Source of the DNA: CAYUVH01 sp964448135
GTDB lineage: Bacteria; Verrucomicrobiota; Verrucomicrobiia; Limisphaerales; UBA8199
Assembly (NCBI GenBank): GCA_964448135.1
Contig: CAYUVH010000025.1
Location: 1 to 45,365 of the forward strand
Length of the DNA stretch: 45,365 nt
Direction: 5' to 3'
Numbering within the stretch: the stretch's first letter is position 1; each line of letters opens with the position of its first letter. Of this stretch, positions 17,161 to 24,972 are shown piece by piece. The translations under genes and the position numbers were made by a program. The notes below the pieces were generated by a model. It made no database searches and was not told the DNA's origin. It worked only from the letters and a program-made list of their open reading frames with translations.

Positions 17161-18255
17161 ATGAAAACCTTCCTGACCGCACAACTCGTTTGCTTCGGCC
17201 TGATTTTGACCCTGAGCGACACCCGCGCCCAGCCCGCCGAAAGCGCCACCAACTCCTCCGCCCCCCAAATGCTGGATCTGCAGAAATGCTTGCGCGAGCG
17301 CTTCATCACCTCGAAGGCAACCAACGCAACCTTCCAACATCTCGTGGGCGTGCAAACTTTCGACGGCCTCCCCTTTCACATCGAAGGCCGCGGCTGGGTT
17401 TACGGCCTCAAGGAGGCGCAGGCCAACAATGCCAAACCGGATGCGTATGCGGACTTCATTGGCATTAACGTTGACCGCAAATTCGATGAACTGCATTTGC
17501 TTCACGCCTCGCGCTGGCAGGCGGCGGATGGCCAGGACATCGCGCTCATCCGCGCCCACTACGCCGACGGCACCACGAACGATTGGACCATCATTTACGG
17601 CGCTCAAGTCCGCGACTGGCAGCGACTGCACTCCGAGCAATCGGAATCATTGTCCGACACCAATTCAAAAATCGTCTGGCGGGGCGTGCCGGGCTCTCTC
17701 GCCATGAGTTCCTCGGTGCGTCTGTTCAAAACCAAATTCATCAACCCCTTCCCGGACAAGGTCGTCACCACCCTGGATGTGATCTCCTCCCGCCGGCTGG
17801 CTGCTTATGACCTCGTCGCCACCACCGTCGCCAATCGCGATCCCTCGCGTCCGGTTACCAAACCGTTGACCGGCGACGGCCCGCGCCGGTTTCGCAAGGG
17901 CATCACCATCAAAGTCGTGGACGCCGTGACCTCGAAGCCCATCACCGATGTGCTGCTTGATCCTTCGATGATCGTGGATGGCGCGGGCGTGATCGCCTCC
18001 CCGCAACTAACCTCGACGAACGGGCAGGCCGAGATTCGCTATCCCGGCACGCACGTAACCAGCCTCTACATTGAGATCGGAAAGCCGGGCTACCAGACCC
18101 AACACCTGGCGTGGGGCGCGAAAAAAGTCGGCCCGGCCTTCTGGCAACGGGCCATCGAGTACATCTACCTCGTGGAAGGCTTCGTCCCCTCCTCCGCCAC
18201 CGTCACCCTCCAGCCAGACAACACCCCGCCCGCCCCAACCCCATCCACCAAATGA
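17161..18255 (+). CDS. secreted protein with carboxypeptidase-regulatory-like domain
   Basis: 364 residues from ATG 17161; the frame is open upstream through repeat DNA. The signal peptide MKTFLTAQLVCFGLILTLSD is cleaved near TRA-QP. The first domain (about 50-215) contains GLPFHIEGRGWVYG, 'NVDRKFDELHLLHASRW' and HYADGTTNDWTIIYG; I know this pattern from hypothetical proteins of the phylum but not its function. The C-terminal part (about 240-340, starting KGITIKVVDAVTSKPI) looks like a carboxypeptidase-regulatory-like beta-sandwich, and the last residues are Pro-rich. The gene is bracketed by two direct copies of one repeat element. Confidence 0.75.
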   Translation: MKTFLTAQLVCFGLILTLSDTRAQPAESATNSSAPQMLDLQKCLRERFITSKATNATFQHLVGVQTFDGLPFHIEGRGWVYGLKEAQANNAKPDAYADFIGINVDRKFDELHLLHASRWQAADGQDIALIRAHYADGTTNDWTIIYGAQVRDWQRLHSEQSESLSDTNSKIVWRGVPGSLAMSSSVRLFKTKFINPFPDKVVTTLDVISSRRLAAYDLVATTVANRDPSRPVTKPLTGDGPRRFRKGITIKVVDAVTSKPITDVLLDPSMIVDGAGVIASPQLTSTNGQAEIRYPGTHVTSLYIEIGKPGYQTQHLAWGAKKVGPAFWQRAIEYIYLVEGFVPSSATVTLQPDNTPPAPTPSTK

Positions 18256-18301
18256 GCCTCGGCGCCCGAAATCGGACAGAGCAGCAATGGCGAAAAACCG
18301 G

Positions 18302-18438
18302 AGCATCCCGCTGAGCGGGATCGAATGACGAAAGAAGCTCGAAAAAATGTCCGTCCGCTGAAAAACCCGCTTCCGCTTCAATTCGAGCTTCGGTCATTCG
18401 GATTTCTTTCGTCATTCGTCATTCGTGCTTCGTCATTC
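18302..18438. repeat. inverted-repeat element with CGTCATTC words, copy 2
   Basis: Same orientation as copy 1 at 16936-17084. The left part 18302-18343 is identical to it over 42 bases, and the right part 18395-18438 carries CATTCGGATTTCTTTCGTCA and further CGTCATTC words. The middle (about 50 bases) differs, so the ends are conserved and the centre is not. Additional CGTCATT words run on to about 18460, directly before the dapL promoter. Confidence 0.75.
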
Positions 18439-18467
18439 TTTTGGTTCAAGCTTCGTCATTCCCCCGC

Positions 18468-18496
18468 TTGACTTCCCCTCGTCCCACCGGAAACAT
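18468..18496 (+). promoter_or_regulatory. candidate dapL promoter
   Basis: TTGACT at 18468-18473, a 17-base spacer and AAACAT at 18491-18496. The start would be near 18503, only a few bases before the ATG at 18507, so a nearly leaderless mRNA is implied. The -10 match is weak. Confidence 0.35.
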
Positions 18497-18506
18497 TTCG
18501 CCCGTC

Positions 18507-19754
18507 ATGTCCGACTCCTACCTCCAGGAAATTTTCGCGGAGCGCATAGGCGGCCGCAATTATGGCCGCGATACGTCGCTCTATAAATTTGAGAAGATCC
18601 GTCGCGCAAAGCGCGCCGCCTCGGCCGCGCATCCGGGCAAAGAGATTTTTGACCTGGGCGTCGGCGAACCCGACGAAATGGCCTTCCCGCGCGTGGTGGA
18701 CGCCCTCTGCGCCGCCGCAAAACTCCCGGAAAATCGCGTTTACTCCGACAACGGCGATCTCGTGCTCAAGCAGGCAGCCGCGCGGTATCTGGAGCGCGTC
18801 TGCGGCGTGCCCGGCATAGACCCCGTCACGGAGGTCATTCACTGCATCGGCAGCAAAAGCGCCCTCGCCATTTTACCGGCCGCTTTCATCAACCCGGGCG
18901 ATGTCGTCCTCATGACCACGCCGGGCTACCCGGTCTTTGGCATCCACAGCCGTCACTACGGCGGCGAGGTGCACAATCTGCCGCTCACTGAGGAACGCCA
19001 GTTTCTGCCCGACCTCGACAGTATCCCGGCGGAAATTCTCGCGCGCGCCAAAGTGCTCGTGCTGAATTACCCGAACAACCCCACGGGTGCCAGCGCCACG
19101 CCCGAATTCTTCGCGCGCGTCGTGGCTTTCGCGCGCAAAAACAAACTCATCGTCCTTCACGATGCCGCCTACGCCGCGCTCGTTTTCGAAGGCCGCCCGC
19201 TCAGCTTCCTGGCCACCCCGGGCGCGAAGGAAATCGGCCTCGAACTCCACTCCGCCAGCAAAAGCTTCAACATGACCGGCTGGCGCTGCGGCTTCGTCGT
19301 CGGCAACGAACTCCTCGTGCGCGCCTACGGCGACATCAAAAACAACTTCGATTCCGGCCAGTTCCTCGCCATCCAGCACGCCGCGGCGCACGCGCTGGAC
19401 CATCCGGAAATCACCGAGGTCATCACCGCCAAGTATTCGCGCCGCATGGACCAGCTCGTGAAAGTCCTTTCGGCGGCCGGCTTTCAGGCGCGCAAACCCC
19501 GGGGCTCCTTCTTCCTCTACGTCCGCGCTCCGCGCCGCGCGACCAAACCCGACGGCTCGGTCGTCAACTTCCAGACCGCCGAGGACGTCTCGCAATGGCT
19601 CATCACCGAGAGACTGATTTCCACCGTGCCTTGGGACGACGTCGGACCATTCCTGCGTTGGAGTGTCACCTTCATGGCGAAGGATCAAGCCGACGAAGCC
19701 CGCATCCTCCGCGAAATTGGGCAGCGCCTCTCCGACGTCCGCTTCGAGTGGTGA
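18507..19754 (+). CDS. dapL: LL-diaminopimelate aminotransferase DapL
   Basis: PLP enzyme converting tetrahydrodipicolinate directly to LL-diaminopimelate, the lysine/peptidoglycan shortcut used by Verrucomicrobiota, Chlamydiae and plants. 415 residues from ATG 18507 (MSDSYLQEIFAERIGGRNYG), whose start matches the family; the frame continues 22 codons upstream into repeat DNA. Visible are the DLGVGEPDE substrate loop, NYPNNPTGA, DAAYAAL with the PLP-pyridine Asp, and the Schiff-base Lys252 in SASKSFNMTGWRCGF. The family is close to other class I aminotransferases, but the DapL-type N-terminus with LYKFEKIRRAKR supports the call. A repeat arm follows 12 bases after the stop. Confidence 0.88.
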   Translation: MSDSYLQEIFAERIGGRNYGRDTSLYKFEKIRRAKRAASAAHPGKEIFDLGVGEPDEMAFPRVVDALCAAAKLPENRVYSDNGDLVLKQAAARYLERVCGVPGIDPVTEVIHCIGSKSALAILPAAFINPGDVVLMTTPGYPVFGIHSRHYGGEVHNLPLTEERQFLPDLDSIPAEILARAKVLVLNYPNNPTGASATPEFFARVVAFARKNKLIVLHDAAYAALVFEGRPLSFLATPGAKEIGLELHSASKSFNMTGWRCGFVVGNELLVRAYGDIKNNFDSGQFLAIQHAAAHALDHPEITEVITAKYSRRMDQLVKVLSAAGFQARKPRGSFFLYVRAPRRATKPDGSVVNFQTAEDVSQWLITERLISTVPWDDVGPFLRWSVTFMAKDQADEARILREIGQRLSDVRFEW

Positions 19755-19766
19755 GCAATCCTTCGC

Positions 19767-19790
19767 GTAGGAGCCGAGGTAACGAGGCTC
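19767..19790 (+). repeat. solo arm of the GTAGCAGCCGAGG repeat family
   Basis: The 24-base segment beginning gtaggagccgaggtaacgag differs from the arm at 27817 by one or two bases. A possible remnant of an opposite arm is weak (cctaacgaggagg at about 19804). It lies 12 bases after dapL. Confidence 0.65.
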
Positions 19791-19858
19791 ATTCTAATCG
19801 ATAACCTAACGAGGAGGCTTGCCACCAAATCCTGGTAACTCCTGAAGCCATGCAACAG

Positions 19859-19901
19859 CTCTCCCGCTCCCCTCGGGAGAGGGCCGGGGTGAGGGGAATT
19901 C
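19859..19901. repeat. dispersed repeat ending GGGTGAGGGGAATTC, copy 2
   Basis: CTCCCGCTCCCCTCGGGAGA followed by GGGCCGGGGTGAGGGGAATT, closely matching the blocks at 4684-4720 and 27207-27243. After this copy the text CCCGTCCAAC also resembles what follows copy 1 (CTCGCTCCAAC), so the repeat may extend a further 10 bases. Confidence 0.6.
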
Positions 19902-19944
19902 CCGTCCAACCACAAGGGAATTCGATACACACCTCAAACCATCC

Positions 19945-20289
19945 CTAATCCCTCAACCGCTGAATCGCCGAACAATACCCTGACACAAACCCAAACACCA
20001 CGATCACATGCGGCCTGGGCCGCGCGTAGTAGCTTGTCTCCCGCGTGGTCTTTACCTCCCGCGTATACGGAATCTTCTCCTGCTTCAAAATCGCCAGGAA
20101 ATCCTGTTCGGACATCTTCAGCGACACATTCTTGAGTGACGGCATGTCAGCCAGAAAATCCAGGTTATTGCTCTTTCCTTCCTGGACACCCGCGGGCGGC
20201 TGCGCGTCCTGGGCATCGTACTGATCGTCCGTGGCACACCCCGCCGCCAGGGCGACCACAAGCAACCAAAGCGCGGATGACTTCTTCAT
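19945..20289 (-). CDS. small lipoprotein of unknown function
   Basis: 114 residues. The start MKKSSALWLLVVALAAGC is a textbook lipoprotein signal with Cys18 as the lipidated residue. The mature protein begins with an acidic, Gln-rich linker (ATDDQYDAQDAQPP) and continues into a roughly 70-residue domain (SLKMSEQDFLAILKQEKIPY, then a strand HVIVVFGFVSGYC). The helix-then-strand pattern recalls SmpA/OmlA-like small lipoproteins, but I see no specific signature and leave it unassigned. It is divergent from rplM. Confidence 0.75.
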   Translation of the reverse strand: MKKSSALWLLVVALAAGCATDDQYDAQDAQPPAGVQEGKSNNLDFLADMPSLKNVSLKMSEQDFLAILKQEKIPYTREVKTTRETSYYARPRPHVIVVFGFVSGYCSAIQRLRD

Positions 20290-20419
20290 AAGCTGTTTGA
20301 CGTTAATTTCCTAAACATACTCCCGTATCCAACCTCCTGCCGCCTCTTTTTCAGCCGATCGATGGTCAAAACCCCTCAAAAACACCCAAAATTCACCCCA
20401 AATTCCTCCAAAACCTGTA

Positions 20420-20447
20420 TTGACATTTCGCCTCCCTTTGCTAATTT
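20420..20447 (+). promoter_or_regulatory. sigma-70-type promoter of rplM-rpsI
   Basis: A consensus TTGACA at 20420-20425, a 16-base spacer, and TAATTT at 20442-20447 in the context TTTGCTAATT. Transcription would begin near 20454, 20 bases before the rplM ATG. The consensus -35 fits a highly expressed ribosomal operon. Confidence 0.7.
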
Positions 20448-20473
20448 AAACGCTCTTTGCGAAAGAATTTGAG

Positions 20474-20908
20474 ATGAAGACACATCTGCCTAAAGTGAAT
20501 CTGGATGAGCGTAAGTGGCACGTCATTGATGCCGACGGCGCGATCCTTGGCCGCCTGGCCGTGCAGGTCGCCGATACCCTCCGCGGCAAGAACCGCCCGG
20601 TCTATACTCCCCACCTCGACGCCGGCGACTTTGTCGTCGTGATCAACGCGGAAAAAGTCCGCGTGACCGGCAAGAAGGAGACGGACAAGAAGTTCATGAG
20701 CTACTCCGGCTGGAAGGGCGGCGAAAAGTACGCCACCGTCGCCGATGTCCGCGCCAAGCAGCCCGAGAAGCTCATCACCCACGCCGTGCGCGGCATGGTC
20801 CCGAAGAATCGCCTCGGTCGCACGCTCATGACCAAGCTGAAAGTTTACAAGGGCGCCGAGCATCCGCACTCGGCCCAGCAGCCGGCGAAGCTCGAGCCGG
20901 TGAAGTAA
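20474..20908 (+). CDS. rplM: 50S ribosomal protein L13
   Basis: 144 residues, the normal length of L13, an early-assembling protein of the large ribosomal subunit. It shows the conserved 'KWHVIDADGAILGRLAVQVA', 'GDFVVVINAEKVRVTGKK', and the signature stretch 'AVRGMVPKNRLGRTLMTKLK' ending in VYKGAEHPH. It is the first gene of the near-universal rplM-rpsI pair, 25 bases before rpsI, with a consensus-like promoter upstream and a strong terminator after rpsI. Confidence 0.98.
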   Translation: MKTHLPKVNLDERKWHVIDADGAILGRLAVQVADTLRGKNRPVYTPHLDAGDFVVVINAEKVRVTGKKETDKKFMSYSGWKGGEKYATVADVRAKQPEKLITHAVRGMVPKNRLGRTLMTKLKVYKGAEHPHSAQQPAKLEPVK

Positions 20909-20933
20909 CCTTTGACGAATACTCTTTCCCAGT

Positions 20934-21335
20934 ATGACTGAAACCAAGTCCTCCCAAAACCTCGGCACCGGCCGCCGCAAGACCGCCGTTGCCCGGGTGC
21001 GCCTCGCGACCGGCACTGGCCACATCACGGTCAACGGCCGCAAGTTCGACAACTATTTCCCGCTCGAATCCCTCCGCGGCATCGCCTCCCAACCCCTCGT
21101 GGTTGCTGGCGGCATCGAGAAATTTGACGTGCAGATTTCCGTTTCCGGCGGCGGCCCCAGCGGCCAGGCCGGCGCGGTCCGCCATGGCATCGCCCGGGCG
21201 TTGATCGAAGCCGACGCCAATCTCCGCCCGCTGCTCAAAGCCGAAGGCTTCCTCACGCGCGACGCGCGCATGAAGGAACGCAAGAAATACGGCCAGCCCG
21301 GTGCGCGCAAACGCTTCCAGTACAGCAAACGCTAG
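20934..21335 (+). CDS. rpsI: 30S ribosomal protein S9
   Basis: 133 residues. S9 sits in the head of the small subunit, and its C-terminal tail reaches the P-site tRNA. The sequence shows GTGRRKTAVARVRL near the start, the S9 signature 'GGGPSGQAGAVRHGIARALI', and the invariant basic tail ending KRFQYSKR. It follows rplM directly and no strong ribosome site is visible, so translation may depend on rplM. A terminator hairpin starts 22 bases after the stop. Confidence 0.98.
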   Translation: MTETKSSQNLGTGRRKTAVARVRLATGTGHITVNGRKFDNYFPLESLRGIASQPLVVAGGIEKFDVQISVSGGGPSGQAGAVRHGIARALIEADANLRPLLKAEGFLTRDARMKERKKYGQPGARKRFQYSKR

Positions 21336-21357
21336 AGCGAACAAGGTCTTTACCCGA

Positions 21358-21390
21358 CCCCGCTGGTTCGCGCCAGCGGGGTTTTTTATT
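21358..21390 (+). terminator. rho-independent terminator of rplM-rpsI
   Basis: CCCCGCTGG at 21358-21366 pairs perfectly with CCAGCGGGG at 21373-21381 around a 6-base loop and is followed by TTTTTTATTTT. This is the strongest intrinsic terminator in the window. Confidence 0.93.
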
Positions 21391-21399
21391 TTCTTTATC

Positions 21400-21483
21400 G
21401 TAGCAGCCGGGGTAACGAGGCTCTAATTTTCAGGAGCACCCGCGGCGGTCGAAATGTTTGAGCCTCGTCACCCCGGCTGCTAC
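21400..21483. repeat. GTAGCAGCCGAGG repeat, complete inverted pair 1
   Basis: The left arm 21400-21423 begins gtagcagccggggtaacgag. The right arm 21460-21483 is its reverse complement with 23 of 24 bases matching. A 36-base centre separates them. The same arms with a different centre occur at 27817-27900, and solo arms at 4589 and 19767. The element lies between the rpsI terminator and argC. Confidence 0.85.
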
Positions 21484-21499
21484 AAAGTGTGTTGATTTT

Positions 21500-22561
21500 A
21501 TGACATCCAAATCCGTCGCCATCGTCGGCGCGTCCGGCTACTCCGGCGAAGAACTAGTCCGCCTCCTCCTCTCGCACCCCCACGCGGAACTCACCGCTGT
21601 CACCTCGCGTCAGCACGCGGGCAAAACCCTGGCCGCCGTCTTCCCGAAATTCGCGAACCACCCGCTCGCGAAATCCCTCCGCTTCAGCGAACCTCGCGCC
21701 GAACTGCTCGCGAAACAGGCGCAGGTCGTGTTCCTCGCCCTGCCCCACGGCGTCGCCGCCGAATTCGCCGTGCCCCTGATCAAACTCGGCGCGCAGGTCA
21801 TCGATCTCAGCGCGGATTTCCGGATCAAGAACGCCGCCACCTACAAGGAATTCTACACGCACGACCATCCCGCGCCTGAGCTCCTCGGCCAATCCGTTTA
21901 CGGCCTCCCTGAAGTCCATCGCGACGAAATCAAGTCCGCCTCGCTCATCGCGTCTCCCGGCTGCTATCCCACGAGCATCCTCCTCCCACTCATCCCGCTC
22001 CTGAAGGCCGGCCTGATCCATCCCACCGGCATTATCGCCGATTCTCTGAGCGGAGTGAGCGGTGCCGGACGAAAAGCCGAAATTGATTACCTCTTCGTCG
22101 AGTGCAACGAAAGCGTCCGGCCCTACGGCCTGCCCAAACACCGCCACCTCGCCGAAATCGAGCAGGAACTTTCCCTCGCCGCCCAAGCGCCCGTCACCAT
22201 CCAATTCACGCCCCACCTGATTCCCGTGAATCGTGGCATTCTGACGACCCTCTACGTCGCACCCATGGAACATTTCAAGGGCGCCGAAGGCATGGCGAAA
22301 CTCGCCACTGAAATCACCGAGTGCTACCGCAAAGCGTATGCCGGCGAACCCTTCGTCCGCCTCCTCGAAGCCCCCGCGCTGCCCGACACCAAAAACGTCA
22401 ACGGCACCAACACCATCGAGATCGCCTGGCGCCTCGATCCGCGCACCGGCCGCCTCATCGTCATGAGCGCCGAAGACAACCTCGTCAAAGGCGCCAGCGG
22501 CCAGGCCGTCCAAAGCCTCAACATCCTCTCCGGCTGGCCGGAAACGTCAGGGTTGCTCTAG
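21500..22561 (+). CDS. argC: N-acetyl-gamma-glutamyl-phosphate reductase ArgC
   Basis: Reduces N-acetylglutamyl phosphate to the semialdehyde with NADPH in arginine synthesis. 353 residues from ATG 21500 (MTSKSVAIVGASGYSGEELV); the frame opens 14 codons earlier inside repeat DNA. The NADP motif GASGYSG is at residues 10-16. The catalytic Cys155 lies in ASPGCYPTS, followed by 'SLSGVSGAGRKAEIDYLF' and PHLIPVNRGI. Length fits the type 1 form. The stop codon is immediately followed by a CCTACT/CCTAAT hexamer array. No other arg gene is in the window. Confidence 0.95.
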   Translation: MTSKSVAIVGASGYSGEELVRLLLSHPHAELTAVTSRQHAGKTLAAVFPKFANHPLAKSLRFSEPRAELLAKQAQVVFLALPHGVAAEFAVPLIKLGAQVIDLSADFRIKNAATYKEFYTHDHPAPELLGQSVYGLPEVHRDEIKSASLIASPGCYPTSILLPLIPLLKAGLIHPTGIIADSLSGVSGAGRKAEIDYLFVECNESVRPYGLPKHRHLAEIEQELSLAAQAPVTIQFTPHLIPVNRGILTTLYVAPMEHFKGAEGMAKLATEITECYRKAYAGEPFVRLLEAPALPDTKNVNGTNTIEIAWRLDPRTGRLIVMSAEDNLVKGASGQAVQSLNILSGWPETSGLL

Positions 22562-22592
22562 CCCTACTCCTACTCCTACTCCTAATCGTTCC
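22562..22592. repeat. solo hexamer array CCTACT/CCTAAT
   Basis: Three CCTACT units, then CCTAAT and CGTTCC, directly after the argC stop codon. The period of six and the CCTAAT and CG-T words match the arrays around the four-helix-bundle gene at 28841-29331, but no gene and no opposite array are found here. Confidence 0.6.
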
Positions 22593-22723
22593 ATCCGGGG
22601 CGCGTCCTGGTATGGGAATCGCAAAGAGCGCCCTTCTCCAGCCAGGCGCGTTGAGGTGGTACAATAGCGACACGCCCCGTTCAGAGACAGGCACTCCAGC
22701 CGCTCACGCCTCTCGGCCAGAAG

Positions 22724-24202
22724 TCACCGCCCGCCGCTAATGCTATCAAGATATTCGCTGACCGCGTTCCAATCGCCCGCCGGGGCCGCCAGCGCCACGT
22801 AACCATCCGGCCGCACGAGCCACAATCCACCCGCGTCATAAGGCACCCGCAAAAATGGCTCAAGCAACTCCCCGTGTCGTTTCAGCAAGTCGGCCGGCAT
22901 TCCTTCGTCCGAACCGCACAGCGCAAATCGCGGCGTGTCTCCCGCTCCAATCGGTGGCTCATCAGGCCGTATCGGCGCGCGGCTGCCCGGCAGGGGCTTG
23001 TGATGCTTCTGTCCGCCGCTGAGCGGGCTATGCGGATAACCAATCGAAATCTCCGACAGCACCTCGGCCGCCGCTTTGCGAACGGGTGACAGTCCGAGTA
23101 TCAGCGAAGCGGTGTGGTTGCGCAAAAACTGCGCCACTTCGCTTTTAGTCGTGGCGAGCGTGGTGGCGCGTCCCGTCACTTTCAATACCTGTTCGGCGAT
23201 CGGACTGCGTTCCGGCGAGTAACTCGCGAGCAATTTCTCCCCAGCCAGGCCGCGCGCGACCAGCGCCAGCTTCCATGCGAGATTGCAAGCGTCCTGCATC
23301 CCCGTGTTCATTCCCTGCCCGCCCGCCGGACTGTGCACATGCGCGGCGTCACCCGCGAGAAAGACCCGCCCGGCGCGATAATCCGCCACCTTGCGCTCGT
23401 TAATGCGGAACGAAGACAGCCATACCGCTTCCACCGCCCTGACGGGTTGCGGAAATCGCCGATCCAGTATCGACTGCACCTCGGCCAGGGTCGGATCGGG
23501 ACATCGATCCGTGCCCTCCGAGACTGTGCCGACGTCGGCGATGACGCGGTAGCGATTCCCGCCAATTGGAAAAGTCGCCAGCACTCCCTCCGGGTGCCAC
23601 ACAATTTCAATCTCCGGCTTGCACGGCATGTCCTTCAAATGAACGTCGGCAAGAATCCAATCCATCAGCAGGGTGTCGCCGCGAAATGCCATGCCTAGTT
23701 GGTGCCGCAAGGTGCTATGCGCCCCGTCGCACCCGATCAGCCAGGCGGTCTCCAAGACTTGTTCGCCGCCGTCACTTCGCCGCAGCGTGGCCCGCACCTT
23801 GTCGCTTTGCGCGGTGAAGCGCGCGAGTTCCACCCCGCGCTCCACCCGCACCCCCAAACCATTCAGAAACTCCTCCAGCACCCGCTCCGTCTCGCTTTGC
23901 GGAATAACGAGCGCAAAGGGATACTTCGTCTCGATGCCTGCGAACGTAACCTGCGCGATCAATTTCTTGTCGGCCGTGATTTTCGCCGACGCCACCCTGT
24001 AGCCATTAGCCAGCAATGCCTCCGTGCAGCCCGACCGTTCCAGCAGTTCCAGCGGCCGGCTCCAGATCACCACCGCCTTGGACTTGTCCGTCCGCGCCGC
24101 CGCCTTGTCCACGATTCGCACGGGCACACCGTACCGCGCCAATTCAATCGCCATCGTCAGCCCCACCGGCCCCGCGCCCACTATCAACACACTCTCACTC
24201 AT
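22724..24202 (-). CDS. FAD-dependent aromatic-type monooxygenase
   Basis: 492 residues of the PHBH/PheA-TfdB flavoprotein hydroxylase group. The N-terminus has the FAD motif GAGPVG (9-14) in a Rossmann start, with MAIELARYGVPVRIVDK. The NADPH/FAD motif GCDGAHSTLR sits in the middle. The second FAD motif GRVFLAGDAAHVHSPAGGQG is followed by MNTGMQDACNLAWKL. The C-terminus has the thioredoxin-like end of phenol-hydroxylase relatives (LWLVRPDGYVAL). It should insert one oxygen atom into an aromatic or polyketide-like substrate, which cannot be predicted. It stands alone, without a degradation or biosynthesis cluster. The start MSESVLIVGAGP is clear. Confidence 0.88.
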   Translation of the reverse strand: MSESVLIVGAGPVGLTMAIELARYGVPVRIVDKAAARTDKSKAVVIWSRPLELLERSGCTEALLANGYRVASAKITADKKLIAQVTFAGIETKYPFALVIPQSETERVLEEFLNGLGVRVERGVELARFTAQSDKVRATLRRSDGGEQVLETAWLIGCDGAHSTLRHQLGMAFRGDTLLMDWILADVHLKDMPCKPEIEIVWHPEGVLATFPIGGNRYRVIADVGTVSEGTDRCPDPTLAEVQSILDRRFPQPVRAVEAVWLSSFRINERKVADYRAGRVFLAGDAAHVHSPAGGQGMNTGMQDACNLAWKLALVARGLAGEKLLASYSPERSPIAEQVLKVTGRATTLATTKSEVAQFLRNHTASLILGLSPVRKAAAEVLSEISIGYPHSPLSGGQKHHKPLPGSRAPIRPDEPPIGAGDTPRFALCGSDEGMPADLLKRHGELLEPFLRVPYDAGGLWLVRPDGYVALAAPAGDWNAVSEYLDSISGGR

Positions 24203-24381
24203 GATTCAAATTCTCCGCGACATGAAAATCACCCAACGCATCGAGACTCAAAACTGAACGCGCCGAACCTACATCACCCTCCATCGAACCGCGATCAATT
24301 TGGCTTAAGGAGGTCCACCATCCCGGCACAAAAGCTGCTAAAAATGCCACGGACTCTGGGTAAATCCAGCGACCACACCAT

Positions 24382-24816
24382 ATGAGCACGGGCATACTTT
24401 TCTTCCTTTATTGGGGCCTCGCCTTCGTGACGCTTTGCGCCGCGGTGGCCGCGCTCAATTTCTTCTATCGCTTCGTTTACTCGAACCTCGAACTGCACGG
24501 CCTCGGCACCGAAATCACGATCGCCGTCGTCGCCTCCGCCGTCCAGGGCGCAGGCTTCTGGGTTTCCTCATACTTTTTCCACGGCGATCCATTTCGCTGC
24601 CTCACCATCCCCGCCATCGCCGTCGCCCTGATCTACCTCGTCGCCCACCTTCCCAATTGGGGCGGGCTGGAAACCTCCGGCATCGCGGGCTTCCAGGCCG
24701 CCATCATCATCGCGGGCATGCTCCTGCTCGCCGGGCAATTTCAATTCGCCCTCGCCGTCGTGGTAACGGTCGCCATCATCCTGAGCCTCATCGCCCACTC
24801 CGCCCGCAGCGCCTGA
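24382..24816 (+). CDS. four-segment membrane protein of unknown function
   Basis: 144 residues, mostly hydrophobic. Likely membrane segments are about 4-31, 44-64, 74-92 and 103-138 (the last long enough for one or two passes). Charged residues are few. No family is recognised. The ATG at 24382 is the natural start, since the first segment begins right after it. It is divergent from the monooxygenase. A dispersed repeat follows the stop codon. Confidence 0.65.
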   Translation: MSTGILFFLYWGLAFVTLCAAVAALNFFYRFVYSNLELHGLGTEITIAVVASAVQGAGFWVSSYFFHGDPFRCLTIPAIAVALIYLVAHLPNWGGLETSGIAGFQAAIIIAGMLLLAGQFQFALAVVVTVAIILSLIAHSARSA

Positions 24817-24830
24817 AGTCTCTTTTCTCA

Positions 24831-24900
24831 GCACCGTAGGTGCGAAATCTTTGTAGAACCCGCACCGGCTCAAATCCCAGCCCCGACAGGGGCGGCATAT
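24831..24900. repeat. dispersed repeat with CCCGACAGGGGCGGCAT block
   Basis: The segment 'gcaccgtaggtgcgaaatct' forms a small palindrome (GCACC-GTA-GGTGC) and is followed by 'ttgtagaacc...agccccgacaggggcggcat', where CCCC-GACA-GGGG is a second small hairpin. I recall similar blocks between genes in this phylum. Only one copy is present here, so repeat status rests on memory. Confidence 0.4.
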
Positions 24901-24934
24901 CCGCAGCCTCCCGCCTGCTGGAAACACCTGCGTC

Positions 24935-24963
24935 TTCCAAAACAACCTGGGCTTGGCTAAAAT
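24935..24963 (+). promoter_or_regulatory. candidate promoter of HAD hydrolase gene
   Basis: TAAAAT at 24958-24963, with a weak TTCCAA 17 bases upstream. The start codon GTG at 24973 lies 10 bases after the -10 box, so a leaderless or nearly leaderless mRNA is possible. Confidence 0.35.
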
Positions 24964-24972
24964 AACCGCCCC

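Noticed and set aside
16856..17182. 108-codon open frame between mqnC and the secreted-protein gene
   Set aside because: Its NDEIRMTNDERNPND-like text is the translation of the CGTCATTC repeat element, a known kind of spurious protein.
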